64,000 bases of DNA from Nocardioides sp. Root1257. GTDB taxonomy: Bacteria; Actinomycetota; Actinomycetes; Propionibacteriales; Nocardioidaceae. The DNA lies in contig NZ_LMDV01000002.1 of assembly GCF_001425175.1 (NCBI RefSeq), positions 53,110 to 117,109 of the forward strand, given 5' to 3'. The position numbers and the translations under genes were made by a program. Below are positions 41,832 to 50,612 of this stretch, in pieces; position 1 is the first letter of the stretch, and each line of letters opens with the position of its first letter. Under the pieces are notes generated by a model. The model saw only the letters and a list, made by a program, of their open reading frames with translations, ran no database searches and was not told the origin of the DNA.

Positions 41832-43670
41832 TCAGCTGTAGAAGGAGTCGATGAGGGACTTGTTGTTGTCCTCGACGACGTTGCGCTTCACCTTCATGGA
41901 GGGGGTGAGCTCGCCGGACTCGATGGTCAGGTCGTGGTCGAGGATCTCCCACTTCTTGATGGTCTCCCACCGGTTGAGCTTGGTGTTCAGCTCGTCGACG
42001 TAGCCGCCGATCATCGTGTGCACGGCGTCGGACTTCACGACGTCCTCGTACGCCGCGCCGGCCTGGCCGTTCTCCTCCGCCCAGCCCGCCATCGCGTCCG
42101 GGTCGAGGGTGATCAGCGCGCTCACGAAGTTGCGCTCGCTGCCGAACACCAGGAACTGGCTGACGTAGGGGCAGATCGCCTTGAACTTCGACTCGATCGC
42201 CGGCGGTGCGACGTACTTGCCGCCGGAGGTCTTGAAGAGCTCCTTGATCCGGCCGGTGATGGTGAGGAAGCCGTCCGCGTCGAGGCTGCCCTTGTCGCCG
42301 GTGTGCAGCCAGCCGTCCTCGGTGAGCGTCTTCGCGGTCTCCTCGGGGAGGTTGTGGTAGCCGGCCATGATGTGCGGCCCGCGCAGCATGACCTCGTCGT
42401 TCTCGCCGATCTTGACCTCGGCGCCCGGCAGCGCCGGACCGACGGTGCCCATCTTGTAGTCGTCGGGGTGGTTGACCGTGGCACCGGCGGCGTTCTCGGT
42501 CATGCCGTAGCCCTCGAGGATCAGGATGCCCGCGGCGTGGAACCAGGCGCCGATCTCCGGGTTCAGCGCCGCCGAGCCGGAGATGAAGAAGCGGACCCGT
42601 CCACCGAACCGCTCGCGGACCTTGCTGAAGACCAGCTTGTCGAAGAGGCCGTGCTGGAGGTTGAGCAGGAACGGCACGGACTTGCCCTGCCGCTTCAGCT
42701 CGTCGACCTTGAGGCCGACCTCGAAGGCCTTCTTGAAGATCTTCTCCTTGGCGCCGCCCTCGGCGGCCTGCATGGTGACGATCCGCGCGTACGCTTTCTC
42801 GAAGATGCGTGGGGCGGCACCCATGAACGTCGGCTTCACGATGCCGAGGTTCTCGACGATCTTGTCGACCCGGCCGTCGATGGCGGTCGCGAACCCGCAG
42901 GCGAGCTGCGCGGAGAGCAGCACCTTGCCGAACGAGTGCGCCATCGGCAGCCAGAGGAACTGCAGGTCGCTCTCGTCGAGGATGTCCTGCACCTGGATCG
43001 CGGTGCCCTCGTAGACCCACGCCCGGTGCAGCAGTCGCACGCCCTTGGGGCGGCCGGTGGTGCCGGAGGTGTAGATCAGCGTCGCGAGCTGGTCGGGCGC
43101 GATGCCCTTCGCCGTCTCCTCGATGACGCCGGGGTGCTCCGCGAGGTAGGCGTCGCCGAGCTTGGCGAGGTCGTCGAGGCCGATGATCCAGTCGCCGTCG
43201 GCCTTGCCCGCGAAGGTCACGACCTTGGTGACGTGCGGCAGCTCGGCCTTGTTGGCGGTGAGCTTGGCGAGCTGGTCGTCGTCCTCGGCGAACACGACGC
43301 GGCACTCCGCGTCCGAGAGGATGTACGTCGTGTCCTCGGCGTTCGTCGTCGGGTAGACCGTGGTGGTCGCGCCCGCGGCGCACATCACCGCGAGGTCGGC
43401 GAGGATCCACTCGTACCGGGTCGCCGACGCGATGCCGACGCGCTGCTCCGACTCGATCCCGAGCGAGAGCAGGCCGGCGGCGAGGCGCTCGACGAGGTCG
43501 CCGACCTGACGCCACGTCACCGACTCCCAGCCCTCGCCCCGGGGGAAGCGGTAGGCCTCGTGGTCGGTGGATGCTGCGACACGGTCCAGGAACTGCACCG
43601 CGACGTTCTGGGTCATGTGGTCGACGAAGCTGGCGTCGACGGAGGGACTGGGACTGGCCTGGGCGGTCAT
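41832..43670 (-). CDS. Long-chain fatty acid-CoA ligase (FadD15-like)
   Basis: 612 residues. The AMP-binding motif 'LIYTSGTTGRPKG' is at about 195-207, 'EGYGMTE' and 'GWLHTGDKG' follow, and the C-terminal catalytic lysine region is 'RIKELFKTSGGKYVAP'. It activates fatty acids to acyl-CoA at the membrane. The ATG has AGGAG upstream and a minus-strand TAGGTT box about 43 bases before the start is a possible -10. Confidence 0.93.
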   Translation of the reverse strand: MTAQASPSPSVDASFVDHMTQNVAVQFLDRVAASTDHEAYRFPRGEGWESVTWRQVGDLVERLAAGLLSLGIESEQRVGIASATRYEWILADLAVMCAAGATTTVYPTTNAEDTTYILSDAECRVVFAEDDDQLAKLTANKAELPHVTKVVTFAGKADGDWIIGLDDLAKLGDAYLAEHPGVIEETAKGIAPDQLATLIYTSGTTGRPKGVRLLHRAWVYEGTAIQVQDILDESDLQFLWLPMAHSFGKVLLSAQLACGFATAIDGRVDKIVENLGIVKPTFMGAAPRIFEKAYARIVTMQAAEGGAKEKIFKKAFEVGLKVDELKRQGKSVPFLLNLQHGLFDKLVFSKVRERFGGRVRFFISGSAALNPEIGAWFHAAGILILEGYGMTENAAGATVNHPDDYKMGTVGPALPGAEVKIGENDEVMLRGPHIMAGYHNLPEETAKTLTEDGWLHTGDKGSLDADGFLTITGRIKELFKTSGGKYVAPPAIESKFKAICPYVSQFLVFGSERNFVSALITLDPDAMAGWAEENGQAGAAYEDVVKSDAVHTMIGGYVDELNTKLNRWETIKKWEILDHDLTIESGELTPSMKVKRNVVEDNNKSLIDSFYS

Positions 43671-43755
43671 CTCACTCCTGCGGTACGGCCGAGAGGTACA
43701 TGGTTGCGAAGTAACCTAGATCACTTGTGCAACTGGCGGGTAGGCAACCCTCGGT

Positions 43756-44406
43756 TCAGTGCTGCAGGCCCGCGACGTACTGCTCGGCCCTCGCGCGCGC
43801 CCGAGGCAGCAGGTCCGGCACGTCGAGGAGCCGGGGCAGCAGCGTCGGCTCGCCGGTCAGCGCCCGGAACATCGTCGACACCGTGACGCCGTGACCCGGC
43901 ACGTGGATGACCGTGATCTCGTCGCCGGCCCGGATCGTCCCCTCGGCGAGGACCTTGAGGTACGGACCCGGTCGGCCGACCTGCGCGAAGCGCTTCACCC
44001 AGGCGGTGTTGTCGTAGCCGGAGCGACCCATCCAGCTCTTGAAGTCGTTGCACGGCGTCCGGATGGAGCGCACCTCCAGCAGGACGTCACCGATCTGCCA
44101 GCGCTCGCCGATCTCGGCCTCGTTGACGTCGATGCCCTGCGTCGTCAGGTTCTCGCCGAACTGACCGTCCAGGATCTCGACGCCCAGCTCGCCCGCCCAC
44201 CAGTCGAGGTCCTCGCGCGCGAAGGCGTAGACGGCCTGGTCGATGCCGCCGTGGTGGCGGGTGTCGGACACCTGGTCGCCGTCCAGGCCGAGAGCGCGTA
44301 CGGCGACGGTCCCGGTCACGGCGTGCTTGTCGATCGACGTCCGGCCGATCTCGGCCCACTCCGCCTGCCGGGGACGACCGACGTTGACGGAGATCAGGGT
44401 GGCCAC
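43756..44406 (-). CDS. MOSC domain protein (YiiM-like)
   Basis: 216 residues. The MOSC signature includes 'GLDGDQVSDTRHHGGIDQAVYAFARED' and 'FGENLTTQGIDVNEAEIGERWQIGDVLLEV' and 'PCNDFKSW', with the conserved cysteine. MOSC proteins move or use molybdenum cofactor sulfur; YiiM reduces N-hydroxylated compounds. Divergent from the polysaccharide fusion gene, with about 98 bases between. Confidence 0.9.
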   Translation of the reverse strand: MATLISVNVGRPRQAEWAEIGRTSIDKHAVTGTVAVRALGLDGDQVSDTRHHGGIDQAVYAFAREDLDWWAGELGVEILDGQFGENLTTQGIDVNEAEIGERWQIGDVLLEVRSIRTPCNDFKSWMGRSGYDNTAWVKRFAQVGRPGPYLKVLAEGTIRAGDEITVIHVPGHGVTVSTMFRALTGEPTLLPRLLDVPDLLPRARARAEQYVAGLQH

Positions 44407-44504
44407 GACCCGATCCTCCCAAAGCGGAGGGTCTTGTCACATCGAGTTTTCGCTCCACGGGCACGGGGAACGTCATAGGGGTCGCACACAACAGGGGGCT
44501 CTCA

Positions 44505-47153
44505 GTGCGTTCAGGTCTGATCGACACGCTGCCATGGCTGCGCAGCATCCGACCGTTGCTCACCCTCGTCGACCCGGTCGCCGTGCTGCTCGCCGGCCTC
44601 CTCGTCGCCGGGTCGAGCAGCCCGGTCGCGATCGGCGCGGCCGCGTTCGCCGCGGTCTGCGTGTGCCGCGGCGCCGACCTGCACCGCTCACGCCTGGTGC
44701 TGTCCGTCGTCGAGGACCTCCCCCGGCTCACGCTCGCGGCCGGCGCGGCCGCGCTGACGCTGGCGGCCCTGTCCTCCTCCGGCACGATCCCGGGGGCCCT
44801 CGCGTTCGGGGCGACCTGCCTGGTGCTGATGGTGGTGCTGCGCGTCGCCGTCTACGCGCTCGCGCACTCCCGGCGGCGCAGCGGCCGCAGCTCGCACCCG
44901 GTGATCATCGTCGGGGCCGGCGCCGTGGGGCAGCGGCTGGCCACGACCTTCCTGCACCGGGCCGAGCTCGGCCTGCGACCCGTCGGGATCATCGACACCT
45001 CCGTCGACCTCACCTCCCGCGACCTCCCGGTGCCCCTCCTCGGCGAGATCGGCGCGCTCGAGCACGCGATGACCGACCTGGGCGTCGACGACGTGATCTT
45101 CGCCTTCCCCGAGCCGCCCGACGACCGGATGATCGACGTCGTACGCCGTTGCGTGCAGGCGGACCGGCAGGTCTTCGTCGTGCCCCGCTTCTTCGAGATG
45201 ATGGGCATCGACCACCACCGGCGCACCGAGGTCATCGGCGACGTGGCCGTGATGCGGCTGCGGCGCTGGGGTCTGCGGCCCCACACGGTGCTCCTCAAGC
45301 GCGCGGTGGACGTCGTCCTGTCGGGCATCGCCCTGGTGCTGGCGTCACCGGTGCTGCTGGTCTGCGCCGTCGGCGTACGCCTGGAGACCGGCCCGGGCGT
45401 CATCTTCCGGCAGACCCGCATCGGTCTCGGCGGGCAGCCGTTCACCCTCTACAAGTTCCGGTCGATGAAGCCGCTCGACACCACCGAGAGCCAGACCCAG
45501 TGGTCGATCGACCAGGACCGCCGGCTCGGACCGTTCGGCCGGTTCATCCGACGGACCAGCCTCGACGAGCTGCCGCAGCTGGTCAACGTGCTGCGCGGCG
45601 ACATGAGCCTGGTCGGCCCGCGACCGGAGCGTCCGTTCTTCGTCCGTGAGTTCTCCAAGGCCACGCTCCGCTACGACGAGCGGCACCGCGTCCAGACCGG
45701 CCTGACCGGGTGGGCGCAGGTCCACGACCTGCGCGGCGACACCTCCATCGACGCCCGGGTGCGGTTCGACAACTACTACATCGAGAACTGGTCCCTGTGG
45801 ACCGACCTCAAGATCATGTGCCGCACCGTGCTCGCGATCGTCCGGCACCAGCCCGACCCGCGCGCGCCGATCCTGCACCGCCCGGCCGAGGACGACGCCG
45901 CGACCCGGCCGGTGCAGCCGTCGGCCGCGACGCCGCCGGGGCGCCCGCGGGTCCTGCACGTCTCGATGCCGACCACCGAGGGCGTCGCGACCGTGCTGAT
46001 GGGCTACGTCCGCGACCAGGTCGCCCGCGGGTGGTCGGTGACGGTCGCCTGCCCGTCCTCCGGCTGGCTGGGCGAGGCGGCGGCCGCCGCCGGCGCGCAG
46101 GTCGTCCGGTGGGAGGCCACCCGCAACCCGGGTCCGGGCGTCGTGCGGGAGATCCGGCGGCTGCGGCGCATCGTCAACGACGTCCGGCCCGACGTCGTAC
46201 ACCTGCACAGCGCCAAGGCCGGCATGGCCGGACGCCTCCTGCTGCGCGGCGTCGTGCCGACCATCTTCCAGCCGCACGCCTGGTCGTTCCAGGCCGTGTC
46301 GGGGCCGATGAAGCGGGCCACGACCGCCTGGGAGCGCTTCGCCCAGCGCTGGACCACCGAGCTGGTCTGCGTCAGTCGCAGCGAGCGGATGCTCGCCGAG
46401 TCGGTCGGCATCGCGACCGCCGCCACGATCAGCCCCAACGGGGTCGACCTCGGCCGGTTCGCGCCGGCCGCCGACCGGACCCGCACCGGCGCCCGGCGCC
46501 GTCTCGGGCTGCCCGACGTCCCGACGGTCGTCTGCGTCGGCCGCCTCACCGAGCAGAAGGGCCAGCTCGACCTGGTCGAGGCCTGGGCGGACGTCCGGGC
46601 CCGAGTGCCCGACGCGCGCCTGGTGCTGGTGGGCGACGGTCCGGACCGGGCCGAGCTCGAGGCGCGCACCTCCGACGCCGACGACGTCGCTCTGGTCGGC
46701 GTCCGCTCCGACGTCGACACCTGGTTGGCGGCCGCCGACGTGATCGCGGCGCCGTCGCACTGGGAGGGCATGGCCGTCGCTCCCCTCGAGGCGATGGCCT
46801 CGGGTCGCAGCGTCGTCGCGACCGACGTCGAGGGGATGGCCGAGAGCATGCCCCGCGGCGGCGGCCTGATCGTGCGCGTGGGTGACGTCGACGCCCTCGC
46901 CGACGGGATCACCGAGCGGCTGCTCGACCCCGACCTCGCCGCCCAGGAGGGCGCCGTCGCCCGGCAGCACGTCGCTGCCCATCACGACGCGAACGCCTCC
47001 GCCCGCGACGTCGCCCGGCTCACCCTTCGTCAGTTCCACCGGGCCCAGGGCACGGCCGACGTGCTCATGGCCCTCGAGCCGATGGCGATCACCCGCCCGC
47101 CGCGCCCCCGCGCCGGCGGCTCGGTCGGCGTACCCGCCGGGCCCCAGGCCTGA
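44505..47153 (+). CDS. Fusion: polyprenyl glycosylphosphotransferase and GT4 glycosyltransferase
   Basis: 882 residues. About 1-120 are four membrane helices; 130-250 is a CoA/NAD-binding-like regulatory domain ('PVIIVGAGAVGQRL'); 260-460 is the bacterial sugar transferase domain of WbaP/CpsE type ('LLKRAVDVVLSGIALVL', 'YKFRSMKP', 'LDELPQLVNVLRGDMSLVGPRP'), which loads the first sugar phosphate on undecaprenyl phosphate. From about 480 to 860 is a GT-B family 4 glycosyltransferase ('VCVGRLTEQKGQLDLVEAW', 'SHWEGMAVAPLEAMASG'). The same polypeptide may thus do the first two steps. The GTG has AGGGGG upstream. Confidence 0.9.
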   Translation: MRSGLIDTLPWLRSIRPLLTLVDPVAVLLAGLLVAGSSSPVAIGAAAFAAVCVCRGADLHRSRLVLSVVEDLPRLTLAAGAAALTLAALSSSGTIPGALAFGATCLVLMVVLRVAVYALAHSRRRSGRSSHPVIIVGAGAVGQRLATTFLHRAELGLRPVGIIDTSVDLTSRDLPVPLLGEIGALEHAMTDLGVDDVIFAFPEPPDDRMIDVVRRCVQADRQVFVVPRFFEMMGIDHHRRTEVIGDVAVMRLRRWGLRPHTVLLKRAVDVVLSGIALVLASPVLLVCAVGVRLETGPGVIFRQTRIGLGGQPFTLYKFRSMKPLDTTESQTQWSIDQDRRLGPFGRFIRRTSLDELPQLVNVLRGDMSLVGPRPERPFFVREFSKATLRYDERHRVQTGLTGWAQVHDLRGDTSIDARVRFDNYYIENWSLWTDLKIMCRTVLAIVRHQPDPRAPILHRPAEDDAATRPVQPSAATPPGRPRVLHVSMPTTEGVATVLMGYVRDQVARGWSVTVACPSSGWLGEAAAAAGAQVVRWEATRNPGPGVVREIRRLRRIVNDVRPDVVHLHSAKAGMAGRLLLRGVVPTIFQPHAWSFQAVSGPMKRATTAWERFAQRWTTELVCVSRSERMLAESVGIATAATISPNGVDLGRFAPAADRTRTGARRRLGLPDVPTVVCVGRLTEQKGQLDLVEAWADVRARVPDARLVLVGDGPDRAELEARTSDADDVALVGVRSDVDTWLAAADVIAAPSHWEGMAVAPLEAMASGRSVVATDVEGMAESMPRGGGLIVRVGDVDALADGITERLLDPDLAAQEGAVARQHVAAHHDANASARDVARLTLRQFHRAQGTADVLMALEPMAITRPPRPRAGGSVGVPAGPQA

Positions 47154-47310
47154 CCAGCCGATCCAGCCCCCCTCACTGAGACCGGGCACAGCACGGCCCA
47201 CCACCGGGCCCGCGAGACCGTGTGCGTGAACCGATCCGCACTGGGGGCCGTGTCATTGAGGTGCGTACCTGGTCGAAGCCCACTGGGACGCCCGCGGATC
47301 GGAGGCAAGC

Positions 47311-47697
47311 GTGAGAACTCGACTGATCGGGGCACTAGCAGCGCTGGTGTCTGCTGCGATCCACCTGTACTTGTGGTTCGACGGCGTCAAGGACCAGGGC
47401 ACGGTCGGTGCACTGTTCGTCGTCAACGTCCTCGCCGGCGTGGTCATCGCTGCGCTGCTGCTGTGGCGTCATTGGATCCCGCTGTTCCTGCTCGCCGGGT
47501 TCGGCGCCAGCACGCTCGGCGCTTTCCTCATCGCCACGACGAGCGGCCTGTTCGGCATCCACACAGGCTGGAGCTGGTATGCCTGGCTGGCAGCGGCTTC
47601 CGAGGTCGTAGCCGTCATCTGTGGCGTGTACGCCGCAGTCGATGAGGGCTACCTGACGCCGTCGTCCCGATCCCACCCAGGCCCGCAACCTCAGTGA
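47311..47697 (+). CDS. Small four-helix membrane protein of unknown function
   Basis: 128 residues, four predicted helices ('LIGALAALVSAAIHLYLWF', 'LFVVNVLAGVVIAALLLW', 'LFLLAGFGASTLGAFLIA', 'WYAWLAAASEVVAVICGVY') and a short polar tail. The GTG has GGAGG about 6 bases upstream. Family not recognised beyond actinobacterial small membrane proteins. It starts a patch with softer GC bias than the flanking polysaccharide genes. Confidence 0.75.
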   Translation: MRTRLIGALAALVSAAIHLYLWFDGVKDQGTVGALFVVNVLAGVVIAALLLWRHWIPLFLLAGFGASTLGAFLIATTSGLFGIHTGWSWYAWLAAASEVVAVICGVYAAVDEGYLTPSSRSHPGPQPQ

Positions 47698-47731
47698 TGA
47701 CGACGTCGACCAGTGCGCCCGTAGAACGCAT

Positions 47732-47772
47732 CCGGATCTGCCGCGATGAGCTCACGGATCTGCCGAGATCCG
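47732..47772 (+). repeat. Short intergenic repeat, copy A
   Basis: Starts CCGGATCTGCCGCGA and continues with CGGATCTGCCGA after 9 bases. Copies at 49306, 51149 and 51281 share this two-block form. It lies between convergent genes. Confidence 0.65.
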
Positions 47773-47843
47773 TACGCTGAAAGGGTGCCTCACTCCGCCG
47801 CTTAGCGGACGCGTCCGGACCGTCGGGGAGAGAGCAACGGACC

Positions 47844-48626
47844 TCAGGCAGTGCTGTTGAGGATCAGCTGGGTCGCTTCGGTCGGCGCATCCCACTGTGG
47901 AAAGTGACCGCACCGCTCAAACCAGTGCAGGACAGCGTCGGGGAACAGCTCCGTGGCACGCGTGGCCTGTCTCGGCACCGTCACCAGGTCACGACGACCC
48001 CAGCCGATCGTCACCCGCCCGGGCACTGTGCCTGCCGGGGCTCCCTGTTGCTTGGGCCCTTTAGTCAGAGCGTCCAAGGCAGCGCCGGTCGATGGGGAGT
48101 CGGCCAGCCCGCGGACGTCCGGCAGAACGGTCTCGCGCGAGAGCGCCCATGGGCGCGCCGAGAGCTGTGCGAGCAGGAGAGTCCGTCCCGCAGGACTGCC
48201 GAGCAGGGCTGGCAGCATGCCTCGCAGCGCCCGGACCAGAGCGATCGACGGTCGGAGCGTGGCGCCGAAGATGACGAGCTCACGGTCATTCCAGAAGCCG
48301 CCCGGGTCTAACGCCACAGTGTCGCCGCCGATGCCCCGCCGCGCGAGTTCGAGCACGATCCGACCGCCCATCGACTGGCCGACGGTCGAGACCCCGTCCA
48401 GACCCTCGTCGCGGATGAAGTCCGCGACGGAGTCCGTCAGGGTGGCGATCGAGACCTCGCCGGTCAACGGCGGCGTTTCGCCGAACCCCGGCAGGTCGAC
48501 GGCGATCACCTCGTGGTGCTCGGCCAGCTCATCGAGGATCGGGACCCAGGACCGCCACCCAGCGCCCAGGCCGTGCACGAGTAGCAGCGGGCTGCCGCTC
48601 CCTCGTCGTACCTGGTTCAACCTCAC
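47844..48626 (-). CDS. Alpha/beta hydrolase
   Basis: 260 residues. Oxyanion loop 'LLVHGLGAGWRSW', nucleophile elbow 'TVGQSMGGRIV' (Gly-Gln-Ser-Met-Gly), acid in 'GWGRRDLVTVP' and catalytic His in 'ERCGHFPQWDAP': a complete triad. It lies immediately after the ester-cyclase-like gene with no gap (stop at 48627), so the two form an operon. Substrate unknown, perhaps a small ester or lactone. Confidence 0.88.
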   Translation of the reverse strand: MRLNQVRRGSGSPLLLVHGLGAGWRSWVPILDELAEHHEVIAVDLPGFGETPPLTGEVSIATLTDSVADFIRDEGLDGVSTVGQSMGGRIVLELARRGIGGDTVALDPGGFWNDRELVIFGATLRPSIALVRALRGMLPALLGSPAGRTLLLAQLSARPWALSRETVLPDVRGLADSPSTGAALDALTKGPKQQGAPAGTVPGRVTIGWGRRDLVTVPRQATRATELFPDAVLHWFERCGHFPQWDAPTEATQLILNSTA

Positions 48627-49037
48627 TCAGTTGACCCCAAGCTGGGTGAGGATCCCGACCTCGTCGGTGCTGCCCCAGCGTTCAGTCAGCTTGCCGTCGG
48701 CGAACCTACTGATCTGGAGGCCGCGTACCTGGACCGACTTGCCGGTGGCTTCGTGCCCCTGGAAAGGTCCTTCATGGGTGCCGGTGAGGGTGTAGGCGAA
48801 CGCAACCTGGTCGTCGTCGGCGACCAGGTTCTCGACCTCGATGTGAAGGTCGGGGAAGGCGGTGCGCATCTCGGTGAAGAACTGCTTGTAGCCCTCCGGT
48901 CCGGGCTGTTGCCCCGGCGCCGGGTCGTGGTCGACGCTCTTCGGGTCGACGAGGCCGTCGAAGGCGTCGAGGTCGCCGGTGTTGACGGCCTCGCCAAAGG
49001 CTTCCTGGGCTGCGATGTTTGCCTTCTTGTCGAACAT
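48627..49037 (-). CDS. Ester cyclase / SnoaL-like protein
   Basis: 136 residues. 'FFTEMRTAFPDLHIEVENLVADDDQVAFAYTLTGTHEGPFQG' is typical of the SnoaL-like polyketide cyclase (ester cyclase) family. The ATG at 49037 has GAGAGGAACTC in front. Together with the adjacent hydrolase it may process a small ester substrate, but this family is also common outside polyketide pathways. Confidence 0.85.
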   Translation of the reverse strand: MFDKKANIAAQEAFGEAVNTGDLDAFDGLVDPKSVDHDPAPGQQPGPEGYKQFFTEMRTAFPDLHIEVENLVADDDQVAFAYTLTGTHEGPFQGHEATGKSVQVRGLQISRFADGKLTERWGSTDEVGILTQLGVN

Positions 49038-49089
49038 GAGTTCCTCTCCCATCCGTGGACTGGACTGTGCGGATGCACTCTGGGAGTGG

Positions 49090-49124
49090 GACCAGGTGGT
49101 GGTTGCGCAGACCACCACCTGGTC
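49090..49124. promoter_or_regulatory. Perfect 14-bp inverted repeat, possible operator
   Basis: GACCAGGTGGTGGT and ACCACCACCTGGTC flank a 7-base loop (49104-49110) with no mismatch. It lies 53-87 bases upstream of the ester cyclase start, in divergent regulatory DNA, which favours an operator or a regulatory hairpin over a terminator. Confidence 0.6.
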
Positions 49125-49305
49125 GCCATCCCGTGCGTCGACGATCACGGCCAAGCCTCACGTGCATGAGCGCCGCTGCTCGTCTGAGTACCCGCAACCG
49201 TCAGGGACATGCGACCCACCCGTACCGGAGGCCGCCCACGCGAGCCGCAAGCCGTGCGCCGACCGCGCGTCTCACACCGCCGCGAATGATGCGGTGGACG
49301 GACGT

Positions 49306-49345
49306 CCGGATCTGCCGCGAACAGTGTGGGTCTGTCGACGATCGA
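49306..49345 (+). repeat. Short intergenic repeat, copy B
   Basis: Begins CCGGATCTGCCGCGA, identical to copy A over 15 bases, then GGGTCTGTCGACGATCG as the second block. Lies about 56 bases before the DUF1254/1214 start. Confidence 0.65.
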
Positions 49346-49400
49346 AGGTTCACCCGGTTGGGGTGAGCACAGTGCTTCGGGTGTCCAGCACGCTCGGCGC

Positions 49401-50336
49401 ATGCCTCAGATGACGGTGAATGCAGACAACTTCGCCTTGGCCGAGACACACCGAATGATGGATGCGCTGCAACGCGAAGCCGGAGGGGTCAACCAGTTCT
49501 CCCACAACCGTGAGGCTGCCGCGATCGACAAGCAGACCGTGATCCGGATGAACCGCGACACGCTCTACAGCTTCGCGGTCGTCGACATTGCTGCCGGTGC
49601 GACCCTGAGTCTGCCGGACGCGGGCGAGCGTTACCTATCGGCGATGGTGGTGAACGAGCACCACTTCATCAACCGGGTCTTCCACGACCCCGGCACCTAC
49701 GACCTGACCGTCGAGGAGTTCGACAGCCCGTACGTCGTGGTCGCCGTGCGCACGCTGGTCGATCCGGCCAACGCTGGCGACCTGGACGCGGTGGCAGCCG
49801 TCCAGGACCAGCTCGCGATCACGGCGCAGTCCGCGAGACCGTTCGAGCTGCCGGAGTACGAGACCGAGAGCTTGGACCGCACCCGCAACGCGCTGCTGGC
49901 GCTGGCCGCCGAGCAGGGGTCGTTCGAGCGGAGTTTCGGAGGACGGGAGGAGGTCGACCCGGTGCACCACCTGATCGGCTCCGCCGCCGGCTGGGGTGGC
50001 CTGCCCGACGCCGAGGCGACGTACATCGGGGTGTCGCCGAACCTGCCCGTCGGTGAGTACGAGCTGACTGTCCCTCACGAGGTCCCGGTAGACGGATTCT
50101 GGTCGATCTCGGTCTACAACGCAGAGGGGTACTTCGAGCCCAACGAGCAAGGTGCGTACAGCGTCAACAACATCACCGCCATCCCCAACGACGACGACAG
50201 CGTCACGGTTCGGTTCGGCGGCAATGGCGAGAACTCGATCCCCATCACCGAAGGCTGGAACTATCTCGTCCGGCTGTACCGGCCGCGGCCGGAGATTCTG
50301 TCCGGCGCCTGGAGCTTCCCAACGCTCGAGCGGTAG
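49401..50336 (+). CDS. DUF1254/DUF1214 domain protein
   Basis: 311 residues. 'DKQTVIRMNRDTLYSFAVVDIAAG' and 'GFWSISVYNAEGYFEPNEQGAYSVN' and the ending 'WNYLVRLYRPRPEILSGAWSFP' are hallmarks of DUF1254/1214 proteins. The usual N-terminus begins at MTVNADNF, so the ATG at 49410 is equally possible. No signal peptide. Function unknown; relatives are often linked to carbohydrate or xenobiotic metabolism. Confidence 0.85.
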   Translation: MPQMTVNADNFALAETHRMMDALQREAGGVNQFSHNREAAAIDKQTVIRMNRDTLYSFAVVDIAAGATLSLPDAGERYLSAMVVNEHHFINRVFHDPGTYDLTVEEFDSPYVVVAVRTLVDPANAGDLDAVAAVQDQLAITAQSARPFELPEYETESLDRTRNALLALAAEQGSFERSFGGREEVDPVHHLIGSAAGWGGLPDAEATYIGVSPNLPVGEYELTVPHEVPVDGFWSISVYNAEGYFEPNEQGAYSVNNITAIPNDDDSVTVRFGGNGENSIPITEGWNYLVRLYRPRPEILSGAWSFPTLER

Positions 50337-50370
50337 CCCCCCGGCTGACCGAGCGCACCACACGGCAGGC

Positions 50371-50459
50371 TCAGGACCGAGCCGGGACCCGCTCCGCGTT
50401 CTTGCCGACCAGGACGACGCCGAGCAGCCGCACCCCCACCGCACGGATCCGCGAGGTGT
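50371..50459 (-). repeat. Duplicated 3' end of the chain-length gene, left copy
   Basis: 89 bases match 51855-51943 with three mismatches. The match begins exactly at the stop codon and covers the last 29 codons (ending RIRAVGVRLLGVVLVGKNAE and beyond). Here they have no intact gene in front, so this is a remnant or an attachment-like direct repeat. Confidence 0.92.
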
Positions 50460-50545
50460 CGGTGTGGTCAAGGAGTCCGGAGACCGGAACGGGGCCCCGT
50501 TGAGGCGGGGCGCCGGTCTGTCGACGGCGAGTGCCGCCCGGGGAG

Positions 50546-50585
50546 GTCATACGGACGGTGGATCCGCTTGCTCCACCCGTATGAC
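50546..50585. repeat. 40-bp palindromic element, left copy
   Basis: Starts GTCATACG and ends CGTATGAC, with a further GGTGGA / TCCACC pair inside. A second 40-bp copy with the same tips is at 51194-51233. The two flank the DUF1990 gene. Confidence 0.8.
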
Positions 50586-50612
50586 GTCCTGAAGTACAGC
50601 AATGATGTGGTC

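Larger units (their letters stand above)
49038..49400. other. 363-base intergenic region with a perfect hairpin and one repeat copy
   Basis: This divergent region between the ester cyclase and DUF1254/1214 genes has no gene I can support. It holds a 14-bp perfect hairpin (49090-49124) and copy B of the short repeat (49306-49345). Confidence 0.6.

Noticed and set aside
47806..47817. 12-bp self-complementary palindrome CGGACGCGTCCG between convergent genes
   Set aside because: There is no loop for a transcript hairpin, and such GC palindromes arise often by chance at this base composition.
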